64,000 nt of DNA from an uncultured Bacteroidales bacterium (GTDB lineage: Bacteria; Bacteroidota; Bacteroidia; Bacteroidales; UBA932). The DNA is taken from NCBI GenBank assembly GCA_947253655.1, contig CAMYAE010000003.1:1-64000 (forward strand). The letters run 5' to 3'. How positions within the stretch are numbered: the stretch's first letter is position 1; every line of letters begins with the position of its first letter. Both the position numbers and the translations under genes were made by a program. The notes beneath the pieces are model-generated. The model did no database searches, had not been told where the DNA came from, and worked only from the letters and a program-made list of their open reading frames with translations. Positions 25,218-34,244 of the stretch are shown here, piece after piece.

Positions 25218-25765
25218 TTGAATATATATCCTATGCTAACTACAGGGAAAAATGATTGCAGAACTCCGTTCTTATAGAAATTAACGGAATAGTTATTGCC
25301 ACCGTGCCGGGAAATATGAAAGGCGAAAGCTCCTGTAAATCCGGCAGTTATATTGAAATTTGTCTTGAACTTGAATGAGACTCCGACATCTGCCGCAAGT
25401 CCTGCACAGAGCCCGTATCCTCTATCCTTGTCCCTAAGATAGCCGGCAATGGCTCCCGGACCTGAATAGAATGATATTTTGAGACCGTCACCCGCCTCCT
25501 TTGTCTTTAGGATATAATTCAAGAAATATTCCGCCTTGTAACCGGAATTATGCTTTCCGTTGATAACACCGTAAAAATCCGTGCCGACTATAAAGAGGTT
25601 GGATATCGCTTCCTTGTTGCCGCAGAAATCCCATGAGATTCCGCACCCTTTGGGAGAAAAAGCCATACCGACTTCATGTCCGCGAGGATTGTCTGCCTGA
25701 CAATTCGCTTTGATGAAAATCAGCATTAAAGACACCGATATGACAATTTTAGGCTTGTAGTTCAT
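25214..25765 (-). CDS. Outer-membrane beta-barrel-like protein (183 aa)
   Basis: The N-terminal signal peptide (VISVSLMLIFIKANCQ) has a Cys at its end, possibly a lipobox but an atypical one. The body has beta-barrel character (GLKISFYSGPGAIAGYL, ADVGVSFKFKTNFNITAGFTGAFAF, FPVVSIGYIFK, ending in Phe-Lys). It is first of a two-gene unit with 24588-25217. A TAAATTTG -7 box (complement 25788-25795) lies upstream, divergent from queC. Function unknown. Confidence 0.6.
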   Translation of the reverse strand: MNYKPKIVISVSLMLIFIKANCQADNPRGHEVGMAFSPKGCGISWDFCGNKEAISNLFIVGTDFYGVINGKHNSGYKAEYFLNYILKTKEAGDGLKISFYSGPGAIAGYLRDKDRGYGLCAGLAADVGVSFKFKTNFNITAGFTGAFAFHISRHGGNNYSVNFYKNGVLQSFFPVVSIGYIFK

Positions 25766-25787
25766 CTGAACAATGGCGGTAATTAAG

Positions 25788-25824
25788 CAAATTTAACATA
25801 ATTTACGAATATTTGTTAAATTTG
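25788..25824. promoter_or_regulatory. Divergent -7 elements between the OMP pair and queC
   Basis: TAAATTTG occurs on the minus strand at 25788-25795 and on the plus strand at 25817-25824, facing the two divergent transcription units. The TTG boxes are not obvious. Confidence 0.5.
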
Positions 25825-25840
25825 TACAAACTAAAAATGT

Positions 25841-26482
25841 ATGAAAGCGGTATTAATTTATTCCGGTGGCATGGACAGCACAACTTTGCTGTACGAATAC
25901 AGGCAGGAAATCAGTCTTGCTGTGACTTTCACCTACGGGGCAAGACAAGACGAGGAGCAGACTAAATGTGCAGCGGAAAACTGCAAGCTATTGGGAATAA
26001 GACATCTGATAATACCATTAGATTTCATGGGGCAATATTTTCAGAGCAGTCTGCTGAAAGGTGGTGCGGACATACCGCATGAAAGCTATTGCACCGAGAA
26101 TATGAAAAGCACCGTAGTACCGTTCAGGAACGGTATAATGCTGTCCGTTGCAGTAGGGCTTGCCGAGAGTGAAGGGCTTGATACTGTGCTGATTGCAAAT
26201 CATTCTGGTGACCATTCCATTTATCCGGACTGTCGTCCGGAATTTATCGATGCCATGTCGGTGGCGGCCGGTGAAGGGACTTACAAAAGCATACGTATAT
26301 TGTCCCCCTACTGCAATATGACCAAGAGGGAAATAGCTCTTGTCGGGAAGAAGCTGGATGTCCCTTTTGAAAAAACCTATTCCTGCTACGAAGGTCGGCG
26401 CAGACATTGTGGGCTATGTGCCACCTGTCTTGAAAGGAAAGAGGCTCTTGAGGGCTTTGATCCAACAGAATATGAGGCGTGA
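25841..26482 (+). CDS. queC: 7-cyano-7-deazaguanine synthase
   Basis: Converts 7-carboxy-7-deazaguanine to preQ0 with ATP and ammonia. A PP-loop (YSGGMDSTTLLYE) opens the protein, and a C-terminal zinc site has four Cys in SCYEGRRRHCGLCATCLER. The length is normal at 213 residues. First gene of a queC-queD-queE unit. Confidence 0.95.
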   Translation: MKAVLIYSGGMDSTTLLYEYRQEISLAVTFTYGARQDEEQTKCAAENCKLLGIRHLIIPLDFMGQYFQSSLLKGGADIPHESYCTENMKSTVVPFRNGIMLSVAVGLAESEGLDTVLIANHSGDHSIYPDCRPEFIDAMSVAAGEGTYKSIRILSPYCNMTKREIALVGKKLDVPFEKTYSCYEGRRRHCGLCATCLERKEALEGFDPTEYEA

Positions 26483-26507
26483 AGACAAATGACAAAAAAG
26501 ATTAATC

Positions 26508-26843
26508 ATGTATTACGTAACTAAAAGGTTAGAAATATCATCTTCGCACAGTCTTATGCTTTCTTATGAAAGCAAATGCGAAGAAATGCACGGACATAAC
26601 TGGATTGTTATGGTGCATTGCAAATCAATGACTCTTAATGCTGACGGAATGGTAACGGACTTCACTAAAATAAAGGAGTCTATCAGCGGGCGTCTCGATC
26701 ACAAAAACCTTAACAAGATTTTCGATTTCAATCCCACAGCGGAGAACATTGCAAAATGGATATGCGATAATGTTGATAACTGCTACAAGGTAGAAGTATG
26801 GGAATCCGAAAACAACAAGGCAGTCTACGAGAAAGAAAACTGA
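26508..26843 (+). CDS. queD: 6-carboxytetrahydropterin synthase
   Basis: A 111-residue member of the PTPS fold. Zinc histidines are visible in SSSHSLML and CEEMHGHNW, and GMVTDFTKIKE and LDHKNLN are family motifs. It makes 6-carboxytetrahydropterin from dihydroneopterin triphosphate, the second step toward preQ0. It lies between queC and queE, 3 bases before the latter. Confidence 0.94.
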   Translation: MYYVTKRLEISSSHSLMLSYESKCEEMHGHNWIVMVHCKSMTLNADGMVTDFTKIKESISGRLDHKNLNKIFDFNPTAENIAKWICDNVDNCYKVEVWESENNKAVYEKEN

Positions 26844-26846
26844 CGG

Positions 26847-27410
26847 ATGTATAGAATTAATGAGATTTTCTATTCAATTCAGGGCGAGGGACATTGGACC
26901 GGAACTCCAATGGTTTTCGTGCGCATGAGCGGCTGCAATCTCAAATGCAGTTTCTGCGACACGGATTTCAAGGCTTATAAGGAAATGTCAGCCACCGAAA
27001 TAGTCACTGCTGTAAAAAATCTTTCGCACTCCTGCCGTCGTATATGCGTTACCGGCGGAGAGCCGTCGTTGCAGATAGACGAAAAATTCGTTAAAGCTTT
27101 CCACGACAGCGGCTTTCTCATTCATATCGAGACTAACGGTACAGGAAAACTGCCTGAGGGTATTGATTGGGTTACATGCAGTCCAAAGGAGGACTGGTTC
27201 TCTTCTGCACATGTCGTAATAGAGAAGGCCGACGAATTGAAACTTGTGCTGAACGGTCAGAATCCTGAGAAATGGGCAGGCTTCAATGCAAGACACTTTT
27301 ATCTGCAGCCTTGTTCCTGCATAAACACAAAAGAGGCAGTCAAATATGTCCTTGACCACCCCTTATGGAAATTGAGCCTTCAGACTCACAAATATATCGA
27401 CATCAGATAG
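26847..27410 (+). CDS. queE: 7-carboxy-7-deazaguanine synthase
   Basis: A 187-residue radical-SAM enzyme that contracts 6-carboxytetrahydropterin to the deazaguanine core. The Fe-S motif is CNLKCSFCDT (Cx3Cx2C), followed by ITGGEP-like CVTGGEPSLQ. EIFYSIQGEGHWTGTPMVFVR is the family N-terminus. Last gene of queCDE, converging on the next gene with 5 bases between them. Confidence 0.94.
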   Translation: MYRINEIFYSIQGEGHWTGTPMVFVRMSGCNLKCSFCDTDFKAYKEMSATEIVTAVKNLSHSCRRICVTGGEPSLQIDEKFVKAFHDSGFLIHIETNGTGKLPEGIDWVTCSPKEDWFSSAHVVIEKADELKLVLNGQNPEKWAGFNARHFYLQPCSCINTKEAVKYVLDHPLWKLSLQTHKYIDIR

Positions 27411-27415
27411 ATGAG

Positions 27416-28378
27416 TTATCTGCTTCTCGCTTCTATCTTCATTCTCAAATTGTCAGACAAGCTTGTCTTGTAGTCCTTGTCCGATTTGTCAAGCCACTGC
27501 CTTGCAAGCTTATTGTCCCCAAGCAGATAGCAAGCTACGGCTATATTATATTCAGCGCAGGCACGTTTTTCAATATTCTTGCTGTCGAGGACTTCAATCC
27601 ATTTTGAAATTGCCTCTTTCCATTTGTATTCATAAGCATATTGTGACGCAGTTGCCCAGGCAGCATCGGAGTCATAATAGATGAAAGGGAATTGCTCGCT
27701 ATACCATGTAGAAAGGAAGCTGGTTGCAGAACGCTTTCCGGTGGACTCCCCTGTCTGTGCAAGCTGATTCCAAAGCCGCTCCTCCATTTCCACTTCGTCG
27801 GCACCTGCCGGTACATATACCGTTTCTCTTGCAGTAGTCATCCCCTTAAACACCTGGACGGTATCGGCCTTGTTCATGGAATCGTAGGTATACAGCCTTA
27901 TGGTCATTGGAATTTTGGCTGACACAACACGGGCAGAATCGGCATTCTTTATACCGGAAGCCTTCTTTTCGGAAAATTCGGCCTTGCCGAACCAGGGCGA
28001 GTCGAAAAGGAATACAAGATCGTTTCCCGTATCCATTACAAGGTTTCTCAAAGTATCGCGGGAAGCGTAGTTGCCTGCCATATCCTTGGGCATCCTGTAA
28101 ATATTGATAACGGATTTCCCGTTGAAATAATCTTTTTCGAGTTCTGAAGCGAAACCGTTTGCAAGGTGCTCGCTGAAAACCGAATCCTTTCCTGAAAGGT
28201 CATCAAGATATACTACGGAGACGCTCTTCCCCATTAAATCCAGACCGGATGCAGAAGAATGGCGCATTTCGATATTCATAGTAAAGACCTGCGGTGCACA
28301 GGATACAAATATAGCCGACAGGGCTAATCCGGCAACAGGCAATTCTATGGCCTGTCTGACACAGTCAATTATTTTCAT
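27416..28378 (-). CDS. DUF6340-like lipoprotein with C-terminal TPR-like region
   Basis: A 320-residue lipoprotein; the lipobox is LSAIFVSC with Cys27. The middle resembles Bacteroidales proteins called DUF6340 (VVYLDDLSGKDSVFSEHLANGFASELE), and the C-terminal 80 residues look like one or two TPR hairpins (WKEAISKWIEVLDS, AEYNIAVACYLLGDNKLARQWLDKS). Function unknown, probably in the periplasm or outer membrane. Confidence 0.65.
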   Translation of the reverse strand: MKIIDCVRQAIELPVAGLALSAIFVSCAPQVFTMNIEMRHSSASGLDLMGKSVSVVYLDDLSGKDSVFSEHLANGFASELEKDYFNGKSVINIYRMPKDMAGNYASRDTLRNLVMDTGNDLVFLFDSPWFGKAEFSEKKASGIKNADSARVVSAKIPMTIRLYTYDSMNKADTVQVFKGMTTARETVYVPAGADEVEMEERLWNQLAQTGESTGKRSATSFLSTWYSEQFPFIYYDSDAAWATASQYAYEYKWKEAISKWIEVLDSKNIEKRACAEYNIAVACYLLGDNKLARQWLDKSDKDYKTSLSDNLRMKIEARSR

Positions 28379-28432
28379 TTTCGGCCTAATGTTTTTATTA
28401 TAATCTGCAAAAATCGTTCCCTCCGTTATTGC

Positions 28433-29764
28433 TCAGACCTTGGCGATATATTCTCCCGTAAGGTCATATTCCGATGCTGACGTTATCCTTACTTTGATGA
28501 AACTTCCGCACAGCGAACGAGGCTCGTCCGTTTTCATTGCCTGCCTATCATACCTTACGACAATCTCCCCATCCACTTCCGGACTTTCAAACTCGCTTCT
28601 GCATATAAAGTTGCCATCAAGATAGTCATCTATTAGCACCTCTGTTTCAGAGCCTATCCTCGATTCGTTATATTCCTTGGATATTTCACTTTGAAGCATC
28701 ATAAGAGCTTCATAACGACTTTCTTTCACTTGCTCGCCTATGCTGTCTTTATAATGTTCTGCACCGAAAGTCCCTTCCTCCTCAGAGTATTTGAATGCAC
28801 CCAATCTTTCAAAGCGGGCGGATTTGACAAAGTCAAGAAGTTCATTGAATTCTTTTTCGTCCTCCCCCGGGTGGCCGACAATCATAGTCGTCCTGAGCAC
28901 TATTCCAGGCACTTTTTCCCTCATCTTTTCGATAAGAGCCCTCGTCCAAGCCCCGTTCACATGCCTGTGCATCTTATCAAGCACCGTGTCTGAAACGTGC
29001 TGGAGCGGTATGTCGAGATACCTGCACACTTTCGGGTTATCAGACATCTCATCCAAGACATCCTCCGGAAAATCGGCAGGATATGAATAATGTATGCGTA
29101 TCCACCTTATTCCTTTTATAGCGGACAGTTTGCGCAGCAAATCTGCCAATGCCCTCTTATGATAAAGGTCAAGACCGTAGAAAGTTGTGTCCTGAGCTAT
29201 AAGAATCAGCTCCTTGACACCTGTCTTGGCCAATTTTTCAGCTTCTTCCACTAAGGTTTCTATCGGTACCGATCTGTGGGCTCCACGAATAAAAGGAATT
29301 GCGCAATAAGAGCAGCGTCTGTCGCAACCTTCTGAGATTTTCAGGTAGGCATAAGGGAGTTTCCTGCCTGTCGCCATACGCTCGGATTCCAAGTCCTTAT
29401 TGTACTCTATGCCTAAATGCCTTACAATAGGAGCCAAATCCCTTGCACCGAACCAGTTGTCAACCTCCGGAATCATTGCCGGTAGTTCTTTCATATAACG
29501 TTGTGAAAGACAACCGAATACAATTAACTCTCCTATTTTCCCGTCTTTCTTGCTTTGTGCAGCTTCTAAAATTGCGTTGACCGATTCTTCTTTTGCGTCA
29601 CCGATGAAGCCGCAAGTGTTGATTAGAAGAAAATCTACCGGACGGTTTTCGCTTTCCTGCACGATGTCATAGCTCTCCCTTAATTGGGAGAGCAGGTGCT
29701 CGGTATCAACCGTATTCTTCGAACATCCGAGCGTTATGACTTTAAGCGACTTCTTTTGTTGCAC
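28433..29764 (-). CDS. rimO: Ribosomal protein S12 methylthiotransferase
   Basis: A radical-SAM methylthiotransferase that modifies the conserved Asp of ribosomal protein S12. The N-terminal MTTase domain carries ITLGCSKNTVDTE, the radical-SAM cluster is CDRRCSYCAIP, and a C-terminal TRAM domain is present. The length is typical at 443 residues. The DUF5606 gene lies 3 bases upstream, so they are likely one operon. Confidence 0.95.
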   Translation of the reverse strand: MQQKKSLKVITLGCSKNTVDTEHLLSQLRESYDIVQESENRPVDFLLINTCGFIGDAKEESVNAILEAAQSKKDGKIGELIVFGCLSQRYMKELPAMIPEVDNWFGARDLAPIVRHLGIEYNKDLESERMATGRKLPYAYLKISEGCDRRCSYCAIPFIRGAHRSVPIETLVEEAEKLAKTGVKELILIAQDTTFYGLDLYHKRALADLLRKLSAIKGIRWIRIHYSYPADFPEDVLDEMSDNPKVCRYLDIPLQHVSDTVLDKMHRHVNGAWTRALIEKMREKVPGIVLRTTMIVGHPGEDEKEFNELLDFVKSARFERLGAFKYSEEEGTFGAEHYKDSIGEQVKESRYEALMMLQSEISKEYNESRIGSETEVLIDDYLDGNFICRSEFESPEVDGEIVVRYDRQAMKTDEPRSLCGSFIKVRITSASEYDLTGEYIAKV

Positions 29765-29767
29765 CTT

Positions 29768-30220
29768 TTATTCCTTAGGCTTGTCTTCGCTTTCATTTGC
29801 CTCAGCCTCCTCCTCTTTCACAAAATCCAATAAAGCGTACTTCTTCAACTCGTTGTACCAATCCACGACTTTCTTCATGTGTGACACATAGAAACGGTCT
29901 CCGTCATAGTCTGGTAACGCTTTACCGAAAAGCGACTTAAGTTCTTCAGGAGAAGCTTTGGACGTCGGGGCATCCTTGTCGCCCAAATTCTTTTTCATGG
30001 AAAGGAATACATTTTCCAGCTTTTCCTCACCACTGTCAGTATAGATTGATATGTCAGCCAAAGTGGTGATTTTGCTCTTCACATCGAAACAATATCTCTT
30101 CTTGTCGGAAAGAGCTTCGACTATTGCCCCGTTCTTTGCCTGAGCGAGATATCTGAATAAGCCGTGGCGGCCTGTAACCGAAAGAATCTTTGTCAGATCC
30201 GTTTTAACTTCATTTTCCAT
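29768..30220 (-). CDS. DUF5606 family protein
   Basis: A 150-residue protein beginning LTKILSVTGRHGLFRYLAQAKNGAIVEAL, the pattern of DUF5606, a small conserved family of Bacteroidota of unknown function. The tail is highly acidic (KEEEAEANESEDKPKE). It lies between coaE and rimO with 2-3 base spacers, in a long minus-strand operon. Confidence 0.85.
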   Translation of the reverse strand: MENEVKTDLTKILSVTGRHGLFRYLAQAKNGAIVEALSDKKRYCFDVKSKITTLADISIYTDSGEEKLENVFLSMKKNLGDKDAPTSKASPEELKSLFGKALPDYDGDRFYVSHMKKVVDWYNELKKYALLDFVKEEEAEANESEDKPKE

Positions 30221-30222
30221 TT

Positions 30223-30861
30223 TTATTGTCTTGATTTTTTGTTCTTATTATGCAAATATAATGTTATAAATGCCAAATCCGTCTTTTTATACAACTCATC
30301 TATGCCGGAATCATTACAGATGATTGCATCTGCGGCATTTATGTCAAATTTCTGCATTGACATTCTGGCCTTTATCTCTTCCTCTCCCCTTCCGTCCCGC
30401 TGCTGTACGCGCAACAATCTTATTTCTTCCGGAGCTTCTACGAGAATTACGGAATCATAGCAGTGCTCAAACAGGCGTTTTTCGAGAATAATCGCCGATT
30501 CTATAACGACAAAAGGTTCAGGACCGGAATAGCCGCACCATTCATCCTGCTCATGTCCCGACCTCCATTGTATGAAATCTGCAAGTACGGCCGGGTGCAC
30601 TATGCTTTCAAGTTTTGCCAAAGCTACTTCTGAGGAGAAAATGATTTTTGCAAGTGCGTCTTTGTCGATATTGCCTACCGCATTCAATATTCCTGTCCCG
30701 AACTCCCTGGCCAGAGACAGTACAAGTGCCTTATCTTCGGAATATAGCCTCTTGGCTGCCGAATCAGCATCATATACGGGTACCCCTCGGCTCGCTAAAT
30801 AGCGGCATACTACCGACTTGCCGCTGCCGATACCTCCGGTTATGACAACAGTCCGAATCAT
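30223..30861 (-). CDS. coaE: Dephospho-CoA kinase
   Basis: The last step of coenzyme A synthesis. Walker A is GGIGSGKSVVCRYL at the N-terminus, followed by YDADSAAKRLY and the lid/arginine region LLRVQQRDGRGEEEIKARM. A 212-residue protein, normal length. It overlaps the upstream YbbR gene by 4 bases. Confidence 0.93.
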   Translation of the reverse strand: MIRTVVITGGIGSGKSVVCRYLASRGVPVYDADSAAKRLYSEDKALVLSLAREFGTGILNAVGNIDKDALAKIIFSSEVALAKLESIVHPAVLADFIQWRSGHEQDEWCGYSGPEPFVVIESAIILEKRLFEHCYDSVILVEAPEEIRLLRVQQRDGRGEEEIKARMSMQKFDINAADAIICNDSGIDELYKKTDLAFITLYLHNKNKKSRQ

Positions 30862-31832
30862 TTTTCGCTATCGACACAGGTAAAGACCTGAGGTACAATG
30901 TCATATCCAAGCACTCCGGACGGTAGTCTGTCGGTCGATACCATACAGTTTCCGCCCAAAGATTCGACAAAATCATTATAGTCAATATAGAAAGACACGT
31001 TGTCCAACGGATTCTCGGAGACCGGGAAAGCGCATCTGAAAGTGACTGTAGCGACGGAAGGATGCACTATCAAAGAATGGCCTTTCGGCACATTACGGAC
31101 ATTTACAGGCATTTCTGCCTTGATTTCTACAAAACGGCTGACATCAATGATGTATTCAACCTTATCCACAGACATCCTTACTCCTTTCGTATTGGCAAGT
31201 TTTACGGTACCATGTGAGGGCATGCTAAGATCTTCCAAAGAAAAAGACTCCGTGTATACCCTGTCTACACCGTCAAGGTGGAAAGGTTCTCCATAGACGA
31301 GAATTGAGTCCGGTTCAATCCTCAAGCCGCCGACTCCCATATATTGAGGTTTGAAAGTTACACGGTATACCGGTTGCACCGGCACTTTCTTGCTGTTTTC
31401 CGTAGGAAACCTGAAAAACAGAGTATCGGTTATGAAAGTCTCCATTCCGGTCTTGTCTCCGAATATGGCCGAAACATACTTGATAAGTTCATTGGAGGTT
31501 ATATAAAAGGTCTCCCCCTCGTAAGGCTTCAAATCGGCCGGGTCGAATTTTACCGTTACCGGCTTTTTGCCCTCTGCCATATTGAGACGTATGATTTCAA
31601 ACCCGGAGGTCCTGCACCTGGCAAGTATTGCAACGGAGTTGGCGGACATTGCGGAATGCCCGTCTATGCCCGATTCGGCAACTACATGAACAGTCACGAA
31701 TTCCGTATATTTCAGGGAGAGGCCATGTATAAGCCAAATGCTGAAAGCCAACAGGAGAGACAGAATGAAAATCACAATGTCTTTCCCGCCGGCTTCAGTA
31801 ATCTTAAGCTTATTGTTAATCTTACAGGGCAT
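30858..31832 (-). CDS. YbbR-domain membrane-anchored protein
   Basis: A short cytoplasmic N-terminus, one membrane helix (about residues 19-38, VIFILSLLLAFSIWLIHGLS) and YbbR-like beta modules in the periplasm. Firmicute relatives (CdaR) regulate the diadenylate cyclase, but whether that holds here is unknown. It sits between yajC and coaE. A 324-residue protein, normal for Bacteroidales YbbR proteins. Confidence 0.8.
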   Translation of the reverse strand: MPCKINNKLKITEAGGKDIVIFILSLLLAFSIWLIHGLSLKYTEFVTVHVVAESGIDGHSAMSANSVAILARCRTSGFEIIRLNMAEGKKPVTVKFDPADLKPYEGETFYITSNELIKYVSAIFGDKTGMETFITDTLFFRFPTENSKKVPVQPVYRVTFKPQYMGVGGLRIEPDSILVYGEPFHLDGVDRVYTESFSLEDLSMPSHGTVKLANTKGVRMSVDKVEYIIDVSRFVEIKAEMPVNVRNVPKGHSLIVHPSVATVTFRCAFPVSENPLDNVSFYIDYNDFVESLGGNCMVSTDRLPSGVLGYDIVPQVFTCVDSEK

Positions 31833-31858
31833 TTCTACAATACACCTTAAGCTTGCCT

Positions 31859-32179
31859 TTATTGCCTGTTAGCGTCGGAGAAATCTTTTACCAAGGAGTT
31901 TTTATCAACCCTCAATTTTGTCTCGCCGTCCACCTTGACAAGCACGGTCTTATCTTTAACCTCATCCACGACACCGTAAATGCCGCCTGCAGTAACCACT
32001 TTGTCACCTTTTTGCAAACCGGCCCTGAACTTTTCAAGTTCTTTCTGCTGCTTTCTCTGCGGGCGAATCATAAAAAACCACATAATCAGGAAAATCAATG
32101 CGAGCATAGCCCACATAGTCCAATTGCCACCTTGTGCAGGAGCAGCAGGGGCTGCCTGAAGTAATGCTAATAAATTCAT
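31859..32179 (-). CDS. yajC: Preprotein translocase auxiliary subunit YajC
   Basis: A 106-residue protein with one membrane helix (WTMWAMLALIFLIMWFFMI), then the family motif RPQRKQQKELEKFRAGLQKGDKVVTAGGIYG. It associates with SecDF-YidC at the translocon. It overlaps nusB by 4 bases. Confidence 0.93.
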   Translation of the reverse strand: MNLLALLQAAPAAPAQGGNWTMWAMLALIFLIMWFFMIRPQRKQQKELEKFRAGLQKGDKVVTAGGIYGVVDEVKDKTVLVKVDGETKLRVDKNSLVKDFSDANRQ

Positions 32180-33126
32180 ATCTTTTTGTTTAATGTATTA
32201 TTTTCTTTTATCATCTTGTCCAAAAGGCCGTTGATGAAACTGCGGCTCTTCGGGGAAGAATAGAATTTGGATATTTCTATATACTCATTCAATGTAACCT
32301 TTAGTGGAATTTCCTGAAAGTTTTGAGCCTCTGCCATTCCAAGAGCTATCAGGGCCATGTCGGTAGAGAACAGTCTGTCGCTATCCCAATCGGGAACAGC
32401 CTTGGTCACAGCCTCGAAATACTCTTCGTATCCTGTGAATGCATATTTTAGGAGATCCCTTACAAACTTTCTGTCACTGTCCACAACGGCATCGGGGTTG
32501 TTTTTCTTGAGCATGTCACTCTGATATAGCTCCGGCATTCGCCATATACTGTCTTTTGCAATATCTTTCATTGTACGGCAGCAATATGTTAGAGAGTAGG
32601 CCAGATCATCTGTCCAATATATTGATATATCCTCTAAAATATCCTCAAGTTCTTTAAGATCAACAAACTCTTCTTCAAAAATTCTGATAAAAAGGGCAGT
32701 ATCTTCTTTTAATGAAGTTCCCGGCTTAGACATATATTTCTTAAAATAGTCTTTGGATGAAACCGAGTCCATAACCTTTTTCAGCAAGATGTCATACTGC
32801 TCCCATGAAAGTTTTTTTCTTGCAATGATTTTCCGGAAATCCGGATCATTGTCGAAAAATGGGGCAAGAGCGTTGTCAGCAAACTTCTCGTTGGGATTTG
32901 CATCCTCCTCCGTCGGATTGAACTTTGATTTGGCTGAATCTATCCGGGACCGTGCAATACCGGTCAGAGGAGATATTATGGCCAGCATATATAGATAGAG
33001 GTCGCGTGTTGCCTCACATGATTTATCCAACTCCGACAAAGCGTCTTCCAGACTCATGTTCCCTTTTACGGCATAGCCGTACAGCACTTTAAAGGCCTTT
33101 ATCCTAAGAATTCTTCTATTAAGCAT
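32176..33126 (-). CDS. nusB: NusB transcription antitermination factor (long Bacteroidota form)
   Basis: The N-terminus RRILRIKAFKVLYGYAV and C-terminus SPKSRSFINGLLDKM mark the NusB RNA-binding fold. The 316-residue length, with a helical insertion, is the usual Bacteroidota form. It probably joins NusE/S10 in rRNA antitermination. First gene of nusB-yajC-ybbR-coaE. A TATCTTTG -7 box is at complement 33173-33180. Confidence 0.9.
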   Translation of the reverse strand: MLNRRILRIKAFKVLYGYAVKGNMSLEDALSELDKSCEATRDLYLYMLAIISPLTGIARSRIDSAKSKFNPTEEDANPNEKFADNALAPFFDNDPDFRKIIARKKLSWEQYDILLKKVMDSVSSKDYFKKYMSKPGTSLKEDTALFIRIFEEEFVDLKELEDILEDISIYWTDDLAYSLTYCCRTMKDIAKDSIWRMPELYQSDMLKKNNPDAVVDSDRKFVRDLLKYAFTGYEEYFEAVTKAVPDWDSDRLFSTDMALIALGMAEAQNFQEIPLKVTLNEYIEISKFYSSPKSRSFINGLLDKMIKENNTLNKKI

Positions 33127-33172
33127 ATTGACTTTTCATATTGTCAAAAGGAAAATATTCCTTATTTTCTTA

Positions 33173-33210
33173 CAAAGATAATGGCATTTTCAGAAAAATC
33201 CCTAAATTTG
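33173..33210. promoter_or_regulatory. Divergent -7 elements between nusB and the PUR-protein gene
   Basis: TATCTTTG on the minus strand (33173-33180) faces nusB, and TAAATTTG on the plus strand (33203-33210) faces the PUR-family gene. Both fit TAnnTTTG. Confidence 0.55.
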
Positions 33211-33239
33211 ACAAGATTTACTTTTAAAATTCAAGATTT

Positions 33240-33602
33240 ATGTACAGTGAAGATTATGGCGGTTCGTTTTCCCACGACCGTTCGAGTGAGGAAATTTATT
33301 CCAAACCAGTTAAAGCCGGAAAGCGTACTTATTTCTTTGACGTGAAGGCAACGAAGGGAAATAACGATTTTTATCTTACAATTACCGAAAGCAAGCGCAA
33401 GGTGGAACGTGACGGGCGTTTTACCTACGACAAACATAAGATTTTCTTATATAAAGAGGATTTTGAAAAATTTGCCGAAGGTCTGCAGGATGCTATTGAA
33501 TATATTAAGCACACCTGCCTTAAAGATGCACCAATCGAAGAATACCACGAGCGTGAAGCAGCCACGGAAGAAAACGGAAATGCCGGAGAAGAGGAGTTCT
33601 AA
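33240..33602 (+). CDS. PUR-family nucleic-acid-binding protein (DUF3276)
   Basis: A 120-residue protein with one PUR repeat (YFFDVKATKGNNDFYLTITESKRK, then HKIFLYKEDFEKFAEGL), as in the single-repeat Pur-alpha relatives of Bacteroidota and Borrelia that bind ssDNA/RNA. The tail is acidic. It ends at the base before the start of the response regulator, so they are probably co-transcribed. Confidence 0.88.
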   Translation: MYSEDYGGSFSHDRSSEEIYSKPVKAGKRTYFFDVKATKGNNDFYLTITESKRKVERDGRFTYDKHKIFLYKEDFEKFAEGLQDAIEYIKHTCLKDAPIEEYHEREAATEENGNAGEEEF

Positions 33603-34244
33603 ATGGATTACCCTATCAGACTTTTTATAGTCGAAGATCATCCGTTAGTAAGAATCGGCTTGAAGATGACCCTGTCTCAGTCGGACGGGAGGTTTGAAGT
33701 TGTAGGTGAGGCCGGCTCCAAAGCGGAATTCTTCAAGAAGTTGCCGGATGTCAAGGCTGACGTGGTTATCCTGGACATAATTCTACCGGACGGTACCGGT
33801 GTGGAAATTGCCAAAACTCTGAAAGCTTCAAGACCTCAGTTGAAGATATTAGTTCTTTCTGCAGAAACGGATGAAGAAACCATAGTCAAGTTGGTTGACA
33901 TAGGCATTGACGGCTTTGTCGTCAAGAACATTTCTACAGAAGACCTGTATACAGCTATTGAATATGTTGCCGACGGCGCAGAATACTACGGTCGCGAGAT
34001 TTCCAAGATAATTAGGGATCTGTCAGTTGCCAAAAACACGCCTCACGAAATGTTTACCGAGCGCGAAATGGAGATACTTTCCCTGTGTGCGCAGGGTTGT
34101 CCCGCAAAAGAAATTGCCGTCAAGCTCAACATCAGCAAGGACACTGTAAACACCCATAAATACAATATCTTCAAGAAACTAGGCATTAACAATTCAGTCG
34201 AACTTGTCCGTTATGCGATAAGACACGGCATAATATCTCTATGA
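33603..34244 (+). CDS. NarL/FixJ-family response regulator
   Basis: A receiver domain (residues 1-125: VEDHPLV, phosphorylated Asp in VVILDIILPDGTG, LSAETDE, VVKNIS) and a C-terminal LuxR-type helix-turn-helix (about 150-210: TEREMEILSLCAQGCPAKEIAVKLNISKDTVNTHK). No histidine kinase is adjacent, so it is an orphan. Its stop overlaps the start of the deaminase gene (ATGA), which suggests a shared mRNA. Confidence 0.92.
   Translation: MDYPIRLFIVEDHPLVRIGLKMTLSQSDGRFEVVGEAGSKAEFFKKLPDVKADVVILDIILPDGTGVEIAKTLKASRPQLKILVLSAETDEETIVKLVDIGIDGFVVKNISTEDLYTAIEYVADGAEYYGREISKIIRDLSVAKNTPHEMFTEREMEILSLCAQGCPAKEIAVKLNISKDTVNTHKYNIFKKLGINNSVELVRYAIRHGIISL

Noticed and set aside
25766..25840. preQ1 riboswitch ahead of queC
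   Set aside because: The leader after the -7 box is only about 16 bases, too short for the aptamer.
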